Source of the DNA: Candidatus Scatomonas pullistercoris | GTDB taxonomy: Bacteria > Bacillota > Clostridia > Lachnospirales > Lachnospiraceae | Length of the DNA: 64,000 bases | Assembly (NCBI GenBank): GCA_018713515.1 | Contig: DVOO01000011.1 | Span: 124,001 to 188,000 of the forward strand | Direction: 5' to 3' | Part shown: positions 33,144 to 41,826 of the stretch, in pieces | Position numbering within the stretch: position 1 is the first letter of the stretch | How the letters are laid out: the number at the start of each line of letters is the position of its first letter | Translations under genes and position numbers: made by a program | The notes under the pieces: model-generated | What the model was told of the DNA's origin: nothing | Database searches by the model: none | Seen by the model: the letters and a program-made list of their open reading frames with translations, nothing else

Positions 33144-36100
33144 ATGAAGAACGTAGAGATCGCGGATTTACATATACATTCCCGGTATTCCCGGGCCACC
33201 AGCAGGGACGGGAACCCGGAAATGCTGGCGTATCAGGCGGCCAGAAAGGGGATCCGGTACGTGGGTACCGGAGATTTTACCCATCCGGCCTGGAGAGAGG
33301 AACTGAAGGAAAAGCTGGAGCCCGCGGAGGAAGGACTGTACCGGCTGAAAAAAGAATACGAGATCGAAGATCCTGCCGTTTCCGGCCGGTGTGAGCCCCG
33401 GTTCGTGGTGTCCGGGGAGATCAGCTCCATTTATAAAAAGGACGGGAAAACCAGGAAGGTGCACAGCCTGATCTTGCTGCCGGGCCTCCGGGAGGCAGAG
33501 GAACTGTCCAGGAGACTGGAAGCCATCGGGAACATTCATTCCGACGGACGGCCCATCCTGGGCCTGCCCTGCCGGGATCTGCTGGAAATTACCCTGGAGA
33601 GCTGTCCGGAGGCCGTCTTTATCCCGGCCCATATCTGGACGCCTCATTTTTCTCTGTTCGGAGCCTTTTCGGGCTTTGACACCATGGAGGAATGTTTTGA
33701 GGATCTGACTCCGTACATCCATGCGGTGGAGACCGGTCTTTCCTCCGACCCGCCCATGAACTGGACGCTGTCCGCCCTGGACGGCCTTCAGCTGATCTCC
33801 AATTCAGATGCCCATTCCCCGGGCAAACTGGGGAGAGAGGCAAATCTGCTGGAGATTGACGGCACCTACGCGGGCCTTAGCAGGGCTGTCCAGACGGGCC
33901 AGGGACTAAAAGGAACCCTGGAATTTTTCCCGGAGGAGGGGAAATACCATTTTGACGGCCACCGGAAATGCCAGGTGGTCTTAAGTCCCGGTGAGGCGGA
34001 GGCGGCGGGAAATATCTGCCCTGCCTGCGGGAAAAAGCTGACCATGGGCGTTTCTCACCGGATCCTGCAGCTTTCAGACCGGAAGGAGGGCTTCATCCGG
34101 GAAGGGGCGAAGCCCTTTGAAAGTCTGGCGCCCCTGCCGGAGGTGATCGCCGCGGCTACAGGCCGCGCGGCCGCCGGAAAGCGGGTGCAGGCGGAATATG
34201 AAAAGCTTCTGGCGCACCTGGGCGCGGAATTTTCGATTTTGAGGGAAATCCCTCTGGAGGATATCCGGAAGGAAGCCGGAGAGCGTGTGGCCGAGGGCAT
34301 CCGCCGTCTCCGGGCCGGAGAAGTGATCCGGGAGCCGGGGTTTGACGGCGCCTACGGGAAGATCCGCCTGTTTACGGAGGAGGAGCTGGAGAATACGGAG
34401 GGCCAGATGAGCTTTTCCTTTGCATCTCCGGCCCCGGTCGGGAAGAGGGGGAGAGAGGAAAAGAGGAAAGAAGAGCAGCCGGAGTCGGAGAAAAAAGGCC
34501 GGGAGCAGAAAATCCCGGAAGGGGGCCTGAATCCGGAACAGGAGAGGGCCGTCCGTTCAGAAAGCCGCCGTCTGGCAGTGATCGCCGGGCCGGGAACCGG
34601 AAAGACGAAAACCCTGGTCTCCAGAATCCTCTACCTGGTCCGTGAAAAACAGATAAAGCCCCGGGAGATCACGGCCGTAACGTTTACCAGAAAAGCGGCG
34701 GCAGAACTGGAGGAGCGGCTGGAGAAAGCCCTGGGAGGGAAACAGCATCTAAGGGGGATGCAGATCGGAACCTTTCATTCCACAGCCCTGAAGGCTTTAC
34801 AGGATGCAGGGATAGAGATCCGGCTGGCGGAAAACCTGGAGTGCCGGGAACTGGCCCGGGAGACCCGGGCGGCCTTTCATCTGGCCTGCTCTGTGAGCAA
34901 ACTGCTGGGAGAAATTTCCCGGATCAAATCGGGAAAGAAATCCTCTCTGATCCCGGAGGAGGTTTATGATTATTACCAGAAGCTTCTGGAAGAGCGGGGG
35001 CTGCTGGATTTTGATGATCTGCTGCTGGCGGCGGCAGAATATTTTGAAGAGGCGGACAGCGGCAGAAGACATTTTTCTTATCTGCTGGTGGACGAATTCC
35101 AGGATATTAACCCGGTTCAGTACCGGCTGACAGAGGCCTGGAACCGGGGCGGAAAGTCTCTGTTCGTCATCGGAGACCCGGATCAGTCCATTTACGGCTT
35201 CCGGGGATCCCGGGCCGCCTGTTTTCAGGACCTGCTGGAGGCCTATCCGGAGACGGAAGTGATCCGGCTGCGGGTCAACTACCGTTCCACCCCGGAGATT
35301 CTGGGAGCGGCAGCCGCTGTAATCCGGAACAATCCCGGCGGAGAGAGGGAGCTGGAAGCTTTCCTGCCCTCCGGATGCCCGGTGCGGATGGTACAGGGAA
35401 CGGGAGAACTGTCGGAGGCCATTTTCGCGGCCCGGGAGATCAACCGCCAGGTGGGCGGCGTGGATATGCTGGAGGCCCAGGAGCAGGCGGCGGATCAGGA
35501 GAAGAAAAGAGTCCGGGGATTCGGTGAGATCGCTGTTCTGTGCAGAACCCACCGGCAGATGGATCTGCTGGAAAAGACCTTAAGCAGGGAGGGGATCCCT
35601 TATGTGGCGGCCGGTCAGGGCAGCTTTCTGGAGGATCCGATGGTCCGGGGCACCTGCGCCTTCTTCCGCTATCTGTTCCTGGGAGAGAAGACAGACCGGG
35701 AAAAAGCGGCAGAACTTCTGCTGAAACAGGAGGAGAGCCGGATGACGGAAGTACTGTTCGAAAAGCTGGAAGAAACCTTCCGGCCCCTGATGCAGAAGGG
35801 CAGGCCGTCCAGGGTTCTGGATCTGTGGATGGAAGAGCAGCAACTGCAGGAAAATACGGCCATGCAGCAGCTGCGGAGCGCGGCGATGCTCTGCGGAAAG
35901 ATGGAGGAGTTTCTGCAAAATCTTTCTTCCGGCGAGGAGGGGGATCTGCTGCGCTGCGGCGGAAAAACGTATCAGGCGGATGCGGTCCATCTGATGACCC
36001 TCCACGCCTCCAAGGGATTAGAGTTTCCTGTGGTAATCCTTCACGGGGTGAGCCGGGGACAGCTTCCCCTGGAGACAGAAAAAGAGCCGGCGGATACTGA

Positions 36101-36296
36101 GGAAGAGCGGAGACTTTTCTATGTGGGCATGACCCGGGCCAAAGAGGAACTGATTCTTACCGGGGCCGGGGAAGTCTCCAGGTTCTGGGAGGAAGTGCCG
36201 GAAGAATACAGTAAAAAAGAAAAAACGGAGGGAAGGCGAAAGAGGGAGCAGCCCAGGCAGCTGAGCGTGTTCGACTTTCTCTCTCAAGGGGAGTAA
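33144..36296 (+). CDS. Fusion of an EndoQ-like PHP nuclease and a UvrD/Rep helicase
   Basis: The first 430 residues form a PHP domain with DLHIHSRYSRATS, GTGDFTHP, SGEISS and SNSDAHSPGKLGRE, and a zinc finger at about 291-305 (CPACGKK). This matches the EndoQ family, which cuts DNA 5' to uracil, hypoxanthine and abasic sites. After a charged linker a complete superfamily 1 helicase follows: GPGTGKTKT (about 480), TFTRKAA, VDEFQDINPVQ, GDPDQSIYGFRG, VNYRSTPEI, TLHASKGLEFPVV and VGMTRAKEELI. All metal ligands and helicase motifs appear intact. The fusion suggests cutting and unwinding in one repair enzyme. It is followed closely by the phosphopantetheinyl transferase gene. Confidence 0.85.
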   Translation: MKNVEIADLHIHSRYSRATSRDGNPEMLAYQAARKGIRYVGTGDFTHPAWREELKEKLEPAEEGLYRLKKEYEIEDPAVSGRCEPRFVVSGEISSIYKKDGKTRKVHSLILLPGLREAEELSRRLEAIGNIHSDGRPILGLPCRDLLEITLESCPEAVFIPAHIWTPHFSLFGAFSGFDTMEECFEDLTPYIHAVETGLSSDPPMNWTLSALDGLQLISNSDAHSPGKLGREANLLEIDGTYAGLSRAVQTGQGLKGTLEFFPEEGKYHFDGHRKCQVVLSPGEAEAAGNICPACGKKLTMGVSHRILQLSDRKEGFIREGAKPFESLAPLPEVIAAATGRAAAGKRVQAEYEKLLAHLGAEFSILREIPLEDIRKEAGERVAEGIRRLRAGEVIREPGFDGAYGKIRLFTEEELENTEGQMSFSFASPAPVGKRGREEKRKEEQPESEKKGREQKIPEGGLNPEQERAVRSESRRLAVIAGPGTGKTKTLVSRILYLVREKQIKPREITAVTFTRKAAAELEERLEKALGGKQHLRGMQIGTFHSTALKALQDAGIEIRLAENLECRELARETRAAFHLACSVSKLLGEISRIKSGKKSSLIPEEVYDYYQKLLEERGLLDFDDLLLAAAEYFEEADSGRRHFSYLLVDEFQDINPVQYRLTEAWNRGGKSLFVIGDPDQSIYGFRGSRAACFQDLLEAYPETEVIRLRVNYRSTPEILGAAAAVIRNNPGGERELEAFLPSGCPVRMVQGTGELSEAIFAAREINRQVGGVDMLEAQEQAADQEKKRVRGFGEIAVLCRTHRQMDLLEKTLSREGIPYVAAGQGSFLEDPMVRGTCAFFRYLFLGEKTDREKAAELLLKQEESRMTEVLFEKLEETFRPLMQKGRPSRVLDLWMEEQQLQENTAMQQLRSAAMLCGKMEEFLQNLSSGEEGDLLRCGGKTYQADAVHLMTLHASKGLEFPVVILHGVSRGQLPLETEKEPADTEEERRLFYVGMTRAKEELILTGAGEVSRFWEEVPEEYSKKEKTEGRRKREQPRQLSVFDFLSQGE

Positions 36297-36305
36297 GATA
36301 TAATT

Positions 36306-36917
36306 ATGGATCAGAAAACAGTTGTGTGCATTTTTAATATAAACGATGAAAGAGAACCAGAGGAGAGACTGGCCCTGGCCGCCAGGCGTGCCTTCGGCAT
36401 CGACGCGTCACCGGTCACCTGGGAACTGCTCCGGGGGAAAAAGGGGAAGCCCTTTTTCCTTCATCATCCGGAGCTGTTTCTGTCCATCAGCCACAGCGGC
36501 CCCTACTGGGTCTGCGCCTTAAGTGGGGAGCGGGTCGGCGTGGATATCCAGGCGCGGACCAGGAAGCGGGGGGAGAGCCGGGAGGAGGCGGAGACGCGGC
36601 TTTCCCGGATGGCAGAGCGCCATTTTGAACCGGAGGAGAGCGATTACGTGGAGAACGGAAGGGCGGGCACCCCATACCAGAGATTTTTTGAAATCTGGGC
36701 GGCAAAGGAAAGCTACGTAAAATATACGGGGCAGGGCATCGACGGCAGCTTCGGGCAGTTTTCCACAGCTCCGGAGGACGGAAATATCATCCGGAACCGC
36801 CTTCCCTGGACCGCTGAAGGCGTCTGGTTCTGGAAAGAGGATATCGGGGAAAACTACGTGCTCTGTGTCTGTACCCGGAAGGAAAAGCCTGTGCAGGTGG
36901 AGTGGATCACAGACTGA
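36306..36917 (+). CDS. 4'-phosphopantetheinyl transferase, Sfp type
   Basis: This enzyme moves phosphopantetheine from CoA to a serine of carrier proteins. The 203-residue protein has GKPFF, LSISHSGPYWVCAL, VGVDIQ and EIWAAKESYVKYTGQGI, the four Sfp motifs with the Mg ligands D (in VDIQ) and E (in WAAKES). It follows the EndoQ-UvrD gene by 9 bases. Sfp-type enzymes usually serve nonribosomal or polyketide synthases, none of which are in the window; a holo-ACP role is possible. The stop is TGA, and the same frame continues as coding-like sequence to 37130. Confidence 0.9.
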   Translation: MDQKTVVCIFNINDEREPEERLALAARRAFGIDASPVTWELLRGKKGKPFFLHHPELFLSISHSGPYWVCALSGERVGVDIQARTRKRGESREEAETRLSRMAERHFEPEESDYVENGRAGTPYQRFFEIWAAKESYVKYTGQGIDGSFGQFSTAPEDGNIIRNRLPWTAEGVWFWKEDIGENYVLCVCTRKEKPVQVEWITD

Positions 36918-37130
36918 TCCTTTGACGGGCCGGAAGGGGAGAATCCATTCCGCGGCGAGCTCCTGATTTCCAAAGAAACACTGCCGCCGGAGGAGCAGGA
37001 ACTGGAGCTTTATCTTTTCAGCGGAGAGAAGGAAGGACAGACGGCAGGGCTGTTTTATCTGCCCCTCCGGGGAGAGCTGGCCGCTGTCTGGGAAACGGAT
37101 CAGGATCTGTCTGAAATATGTATAGAATAG
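36918..37130 (+). pseudogene. Coding-like tail in frame after the phosphopantetheinyl transferase stop
   Basis: Directly after the TGA the same frame stays open for 70 codons, starting SFDGPEGENPFRG and including KETLPPEEQELELYLF and LFYLPLRGELAAVW, and ends at TAG (37128-37130). Codon choice (GAG, CTG, GGA) is like the neighbouring genes, and there is no ATG, GTG or TTG start in frame. It may be a gene that lost its 5' end, the rest of a longer protein cut by a nonsense mutation, or a readthrough extension. I recognise no family. Confidence 0.5.
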
Positions 37131-37139
37131 GAATAAAAC

Positions 37140-38210
37140 ATGAAAATTTTAAAACCGGATTTTTACGATACGTTTGTCTGTACGGCCTCCCGCTGCCAGG
37201 ATACCTGCTGCGCGGGCTGGGAGATTGAGATAGACGAGGATACCTGCAGGAAATACCGGCAGGCGGAGGGGAGTTTTGGGAGACTTCTCCGGTCCCGGAT
37301 TTCCGAGGAGGAGGACGGAGACTATTTTATCCTGGCGCCGGGCCGGCGCTGCCCCTTTCTCAATGAAAACAATCTCTGCGATATTTATATCAATCTGGGA
37401 GAGGATATGCTCTGCGATATCTGCCGGGAGCATCCGAGATTTTACCAGTGGTTCGGGGATTATACGGAGACGGGTCTGGGGCTCTGCTGCGAGGAAGTAT
37501 GCCGGCTACTGTTTGAGCGGAAGATGCCGGTGAAATTTGTGCTCTCCGGGAAAGGAGAGACGGAGGGCGGGGAGGAGGATCCTCTGCTGGCGCCTCTGCT
37601 GCGGGCCAGAGAGACTGCCTTTTCTATCCTGCAGTGCCGGGAATATTCCGTGAGCCGCAGGACGGCGGCGTTTCTGAAGTTTGCGTCAGCGCTGGATCTG
37701 CCGGTGCGGCAGGAGGATGTGCAGGCCATTCTTCAGACGGCCGGGATCCCGGCCGGGGACTGGCTCCGGCAGACCGGCGGCGAAGCGGACAGGGAATGGT
37801 GCGGCCGGGAAGCAAAGATACGACAGCTCCTGGAAGTGTATCAGGGCCTGGAGTCTCTGGACGGCACCTTCGGGGTACGGATGAATTCTCTGCAGGACCA
37901 GCTTCCGGAACTCCTTCAAAAGAGGGAGGAGTTTCTGGAAAGATTCAGAGACAGGGAACAGGAGTATGAACACCTGCTGGTCTACTTTACCTACCGGTAT
38001 TTTATGGAAGCTCTGTTTGACGGATGCGTTCTGCCGCCGGCGCGGTTTGCGGCCGCAAGCCTTCTGGTGATCCAGCTCATGGATACGGAGTTGTGGCTGC
38101 GCCGGGGAGACTTTTCACCGGCAGACCGGATTTTTACAGCAAAGCTGTATTCCAAGGAGATTGAATATTGTCCGGAGAATATGGAAGCCATCCGGAAGTT
38201 TCTGGAGTGA
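37140..38210 (+). CDS. FliB-like lysine-N-methylase
   Basis: The 356-residue protein matches the FliB family that methylates lysines of flagellin in Salmonella: ASRCQDTCCAGWEIEID at the start and CPFLNENNLCDIY and MLCDICREHPRF after it, a cysteine-rich site thought to hold an Fe-S cluster. The C-terminal two thirds are helical. The start at 37140 is close to the end of the previous coding-like stretch. No flagellar genes lie in the window, so the target may be another surface protein. Confidence 0.85.
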   Translation: MKILKPDFYDTFVCTASRCQDTCCAGWEIEIDEDTCRKYRQAEGSFGRLLRSRISEEEDGDYFILAPGRRCPFLNENNLCDIYINLGEDMLCDICREHPRFYQWFGDYTETGLGLCCEEVCRLLFERKMPVKFVLSGKGETEGGEEDPLLAPLLRARETAFSILQCREYSVSRRTAAFLKFASALDLPVRQEDVQAILQTAGIPAGDWLRQTGGEADREWCGREAKIRQLLEVYQGLESLDGTFGVRMNSLQDQLPELLQKREEFLERFRDREQEYEHLLVYFTYRYFMEALFDGCVLPPARFAAASLLVIQLMDTELWLRRGDFSPADRIFTAKLYSKEIEYCPENMEAIRKFLE

Positions 38211-38216
38211 GAGGAT

Positions 38217-38564
38217 ATGCCATACAGCGAAAAGCAGGAAAAACTGTTCCGGGAGCAGGCCCGGCTGGTCTGCGGCCGCCAGGCGGCCTATTATGCACGT
38301 CTGATGGGCGTGGAATACGGAAGGATCGCCATTAAAAATACAAAGACCCGCTGGGGGAGCTGCAGCAGCCTGGGGAATCTGAATTTTCACTGGAAGCTGG
38401 TGCTGATGCCGCCGGCCATCCTGGACTACGTGGTGGTTCATGAGCTGGCCCACCGGAAGCAGATGAACCACTCGCCGGCTTTCTGGGCAGAAGTGGAAAA
38501 GATTCTGCCGGATTACCGGGAGCGGAGAAAATGGCTGAAGGAGCACGGAAAGGATTATATGTAA
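38217..38564 (+). CDS. YgjP-like (DUF45) metallopeptidase, short form
   Basis: The 115-residue protein has the SprT/YgjP features: TRWGSCSS (44-51), the zinc site VHELAHRKQMNHSPAFW with HELAH at 75-79 and a third histidine in NHS. The usual family member is 170-240 residues, so this version carries only the catalytic part. AGGATATGCC precedes the start; it lies 6 bases after fliB. It is the type of protein often found near restriction or repair genes, but no such link is shown here. Confidence 0.85.
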   Translation: MPYSEKQEKLFREQARLVCGRQAAYYARLMGVEYGRIAIKNTKTRWGSCSSLGNLNFHWKLVLMPPAILDYVVVHELAHRKQMNHSPAFWAEVEKILPDYRERRKWLKEHGKDYM

Positions 38565-38565
38565 T

Positions 38566-39429
38566 ATGACAGAACAGAGAAAAATATCCTGCATCGCCCT
38601 GGATCTGGACGGGACGACTCTGCGGGACGACAAACAGATCAGCGCGGAAAACCGCAGAGCCATTGAGGCGGCTCTGGCAGCGGGCGTGAAGGTGGTGATT
38701 GCCAGCGGAAGGTCTCTGGGGGCTCTGCCTCCGTCGGTGACAGAAATCGCCGGCATTGATTATGCCATCACCAGCAATGGAGCGGCGGTATACCGCATGA
38801 AGGACGGAGTCTGCCTGAGAAGGATCCGCCTGGAACAGAGGGCGGCCGATGAGATTCTGCGCATGACGGAGGGGATGCGGCTGGGAGTGGAAACCTTTTT
38901 AAATGGTACGTCCTACGCCTCCAGGGAATATCTGGAAGATCCGGTTGCCTTCGGCGCCATGCCCTATGCCGTCAATTATATCCGGAGTACCAGACAGCCG
39001 GTGGAGGATATCCGGGCGTTTATACGGGAACACCATGGGGAGCTGGACGGGCTGGATCTGATTACCGCCGATGAAGAGAAGAAGCAGGAGCTGCAGAAAC
39101 GGCTTTCTTCCGCGGGCCTTCCTGTCTATATCACTTCTTCTGTGAAGAACCGGGTGGAAACGGTGGCGGCAGAAGCCGGGAAGGCTGGAGGTTTGAAGTT
39201 CCTGCGGGAGCTTCTGGGGATTCCGAGAGAAGAGACGGCCGCTTTTGGAGATGGGGATAACGATATTGACATGCTGGAAGAGGCCGGCATCCCGATTGCC
39301 ATGGCAAATGCATCGGAGGCCTGCCGGGCCGCTGCCGCGTATGTAACCAGATCCAACCAGGAAGACGGGGTGGCCTGGGGAATTTATGAAATTCTCAGGA
39401 TTCCCCCCAGGGGAGCGGAGAAAAAATGA
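38566..39429 (+). CDS. HAD superfamily phosphatase, Cof type
   Basis: The 287-residue protein has the HAD nucleophile motif ALDLDGTTL (residues 10-18), ASGRSLG (motif II), a lysine region (AGKAGGLKFL) and GDGDNDIDML (motif IV). The cap domain is of the Cof type. Such enzymes dephosphorylate small sugar phosphates or nucleotide derivatives. The gene follows the DUF45 gene by one base and overlaps nrdG by 4. Confidence 0.9.
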   Translation: MTEQRKISCIALDLDGTTLRDDKQISAENRRAIEAALAAGVKVVIASGRSLGALPPSVTEIAGIDYAITSNGAAVYRMKDGVCLRRIRLEQRAADEILRMTEGMRLGVETFLNGTSYASREYLEDPVAFGAMPYAVNYIRSTRQPVEDIRAFIREHHGELDGLDLITADEEKKQELQKRLSSAGLPVYITSSVKNRVETVAAEAGKAGGLKFLRELLGIPREETAAFGDGDNDIDMLEEAGIPIAMANASEACRAAAAYVTRSNQEDGVAWGIYEILRIPPRGAEKK

Positions 39430-40121
39430 AGATACATGGCTTTCAGACATTGACGCTGCTGGACTATCCCGGTCAGGTGGCCTGCACGGTTTTTCTGGGA
39501 GGCTGCAATTTCCGCTGCCCCTTCTGCCAGAACGGAAATCTGGTTCTGCAGCCGGAGCTAGAGCCGGTGCTTGGAGAGGAACAGATTTTTGAGCACCTGA
39601 AAAAAAGACGCGGTGTCTTAAAGGGCGTCTGCATTACAGGAGGAGAGCCGACTCTGGCCCCGGATCTGGAGGATTTTATCCGCCGCATCCGTTCGCTGGG
39701 ATATCTGGTAAAGCTGGATACCAACGGTTACCGGCCGGAGGTGCTGGCGGTGCTGCTCCGCAAAAAGCTTCTGGATTATGTAGCCATGGACATCAAAAAC
39801 AGTCCCGGACGCTACGCCGAGACGGCGGGGCTGCCCGCGCTGGATGTGCTGCGGATTCAGGATTCCGTGGAGCTGCTGAAAAAGGGGGAGACGGATTATG
39901 AGTTCCGCACCACAGTGGCCAGAGAGCTTCACGGGAGGGAGGAGCTGCTGCAGATCGGCAGGTGGCTTGCGGGCAGCCGCCGGTATTTTCTTCAGAATTA
40001 CCGGGATTCAGACGCGGTGATCTGTCCGGAATTTACCGGATATTCCAGAGAGCAGCTGGAACGTTTCCGGGAAATGCTCCTTCCTCTGATCCCGGAGGTA
40101 GGCATCCGGGGGATTGCTTAG
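39426..40121 (+). CDS. Anaerobic ribonucleotide reductase-activating protein-like radical SAM (NrdG2)
   Basis: The 231-residue protein has CNFRCPFC (C27, C31, C34) and ITGGEPTL and belongs to the NrdG2/TIGR02495-type activases. These generate glycyl radicals on partner enzymes such as anaerobic ribonucleotide reductase. No nrdD is adjacent, so its client is uncertain. Start 39426 overlaps the previous stop (ATGA). Confidence 0.82.
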   Translation: MKIHGFQTLTLLDYPGQVACTVFLGGCNFRCPFCQNGNLVLQPELEPVLGEEQIFEHLKKRRGVLKGVCITGGEPTLAPDLEDFIRRIRSLGYLVKLDTNGYRPEVLAVLLRKKLLDYVAMDIKNSPGRYAETAGLPALDVLRIQDSVELLKKGETDYEFRTTVARELHGREELLQIGRWLAGSRRYFLQNYRDSDAVICPEFTGYSREQLERFREMLLPLIPEVGIRGIA

Positions 40122-40127
40122 AAGTTC

Positions 40128-41039
40128 TCACTGAACCTGCCTGTACCAGTAACCAAAGGGAGCGTTTCCCATAATGCCTGTCTCTGAGCGGGCAGGCTTG
40201 AAAGCGGAGAAGCCGAACATGCCTGCCATGAACTGCTCCCGGATGTCGAAAACGCCGGGCACTCCCAGAATGTAGGCATTGTCCAGCCCGGGGCAGCGGC
40301 CCATAAGAAAATGGCGGTAATTGTAAAAGGCATGAAGAAGGAACTGGCTGCTGCTGATCTGCCAGCCGTCCTTCCGAAGCTCCGGGAGATCCTTCAGGCT
40401 CAGGCGGATGCAGTCGCAGATTTCTTCATCGTCAAAGGGACAGAAAGAAGTATGGCGTCTGCGCAGAGCTTCCCAGCGGTCCGGCAGGAGGGCCGGGGCG
40501 GGAAGCGGATCGGAGGGAAGAGGGGAGACCTGCGTCTCTGCCGGGGAGAGATCCAGGGAAGCAATCTGCACCCCGTCAGGTCCCGGATTTTCCGGCGGAA
40601 TTTCCTGCGTCTCCTCCTTTTCTTCCCGGGGGGCCTGCAGAATGGAAGCGTTCGTGGTAAAATGATCCGGCAAAATCGGAATATCATCCCACTGGGTGGC
40701 GTACACGCGGCCTTCCGGTCCGGTGATCAGTAGGCCGGAAAGATCGTCCAGAGAGAAGGAGGAATCTCCCATATGTACGGAAGGGGCCAGAAGCCGGCCG
40801 GAGATCCCGCCCTTCCCGGCCCGGAGGATGCCTACCGGTATGCCGAAAAGGAATTCGCGGATGCGGACAAAGCCGTATACATTCAGGGGCGTGCCCTCCG
40901 GCAGAGAGATGACCTTCAGCTGAAAGGCCATCTGGCAGGTGCCGCTGCGGGCTTCCACCCGGACGAAGCCGCGGTTCTCTCCCTTGCTGTTTTCATGGTA
41001 TTCGTATAAATAGGCAACAAATCTTTTATAATCAGACAT
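40128..41039 (-). CDS. DUF6128-type protein, unknown function
   Basis: The 303-residue protein starts MSDYKRFVAYLYEYHENSKGENRGFVRVE, has a beta-rich N-terminal half, a proline-rich linker (about 140-185) and a C-terminal part with FCPFDDEEICDCIRLSLKDL and LGVPGVFDIREQFMAGMFGFSAFKP. It matches a family I associate with Lachnospiraceae (DUF6128). It may bind a partner through the two domains, but no function is known. ATG 41039 is chosen for its distance from AAGGA; GTG 41048 is an alternative. Confidence 0.7.
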   Translation of the reverse strand: MSDYKRFVAYLYEYHENSKGENRGFVRVEARSGTCQMAFQLKVISLPEGTPLNVYGFVRIREFLFGIPVGILRAGKGGISGRLLAPSVHMGDSSFSLDDLSGLLITGPEGRVYATQWDDIPILPDHFTTNASILQAPREEKEETQEIPPENPGPDGVQIASLDLSPAETQVSPLPSDPLPAPALLPDRWEALRRRHTSFCPFDDEEICDCIRLSLKDLPELRKDGWQISSSQFLLHAFYNYRHFLMGRCPGLDNAYILGVPGVFDIREQFMAGMFGFSAFKPARSETGIMGNAPFGYWYRQVQ

Positions 41040-41097
41040 GACAGACACCGGTTCCTTTCAATTTCTATAGAAACCATATGCGGGCGGGGAGGAAAAT

Positions 41098-41583
41098 ATG
41101 ACAGAACAGGAAAAATTTATGAAGGAGGCCATCCGCCAGGCCAAAAAGGCGGAAGCCCTCATGGAAGTGCCCATCGGCTGTGTGATAGTGTATGAGGGGC
41201 GCATTATTGCCCGGGGATACAACCGGAGAAATACAGACAAGAACACCCTGTCCCACGCGGAGCTGAACGCCATAAAAAAGGCCAGCCGGAAGCTGGGCGA
41301 CTGGCGGCTGGAGGGCTGTACCATGTACGTGACCCTGGAGCCCTGCCAGATGTGCGCGGGGGCGATCATCCAGGCGCGCATGGACCGGGTGGTGATCGGC
41401 AGTATGAATCCAAAGGCCGGATGCGCCGGTTCCGTGCTGAATCTGCTGGAGAGGAAGGAATTTAACCACCAGGCAGAGGTGATCCGGGGGGTTCTGGAGG
41501 AGGAGTGCAGCGCCATGCTGAGCGGCTTTTTCCGAAAACTCCGGGAAAGAAAAAAGAAGAAGGATGTTGACGGAATCCCGTGA
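41098..41583 (+). CDS. tadA: tRNA adenosine deaminase TadA
   Basis: TadA converts A34 to inosine in tRNA-Arg(ACG). The 161-residue protein has the zinc and catalytic set LSHAELNAI (H53, E55) and LEPCQMCAGAII (C83, C86), and conserved NRR at about 42-44. GGGGAGG precedes the ATG. It sits immediately upstream of tRNA-Ser and, in many Firmicutes, near the SRP RNA and dnaX. Confidence 0.96.
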   Translation: MTEQEKFMKEAIRQAKKAEALMEVPIGCVIVYEGRIIARGYNRRNTDKNTLSHAELNAIKKASRKLGDWRLEGCTMYVTLEPCQMCAGAIIQARMDRVVIGSMNPKAGCAGSVLNLLERKEFNHQAEVIRGVLEEECSAMLSGFFRKLRERKKKKDVDGIP

Positions 41584-41595
41584 AAACAGTATAAT
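41567..41595 (+). promoter_or_regulatory. Promoter of tRNA-Ser, inside the end of tadA
   Basis: TTGACG (41567-41572), 17 bases, TATAAT (41590-41595), about 30 bases before the mature tRNA. Confidence 0.85.
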
Positions 41596-41624
41596 AGGAT
41601 CTGTGTCCGGGCCATCCGGCATAC

Positions 41625-41710
41625 GGAGAAGTACTCAAGTGGTCTAAGAGGTCGCACTCGAAATGCGATAGGTCCGCAAGGGCGCGTGGGTTCGACTCCC
41701 ACCTTCTCCG
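41625..41710 (+). tRNA. tRNA-Ser(CGA)
   Basis: The acceptor stem GGAGAAG pairs with CTTCTCC, followed by discriminator G. The anticodon stem TCGCA/TGCGA holds the loop CTCGAAA with anticodon CGA (reads UCG). A long variable arm (AGGTCCGCAAGGGCGC region) and the T loop GGTTCGACTCC identify a serine tRNA. The CCA end is not encoded. Confidence 0.97.
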
Positions 41711-41724
41711 CTGGAATGTTCAGT

Positions 41725-41757
41725 CTGCAGGCGGTTTTTGCCGTTTGCAGGCTTTTT
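41725..41757 (+). terminator. Terminator after tRNA-Ser
   Basis: CTGCAGGCGG pairs with CCGTTTGCAG (two G-U pairs) around a short T-rich loop, followed by GCTTTTT. Confidence 0.85.
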
Positions 41758-41826
41758 CTATTTCTGCACTCTTGCCTTATTTTTATAACGCGCCGGCTAA
41801 GAAGAGCGCCCCGTCGGGCAGGGGAT

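Noticed and set aside
36915-36917. Selenocysteine reading of the TGA after the phosphopantetheinyl transferase
   Set aside because: The family is not known to contain selenoproteins and I saw no clear stem-loop of the SECIS type just after the TGA; readthrough or gene decay is simpler.
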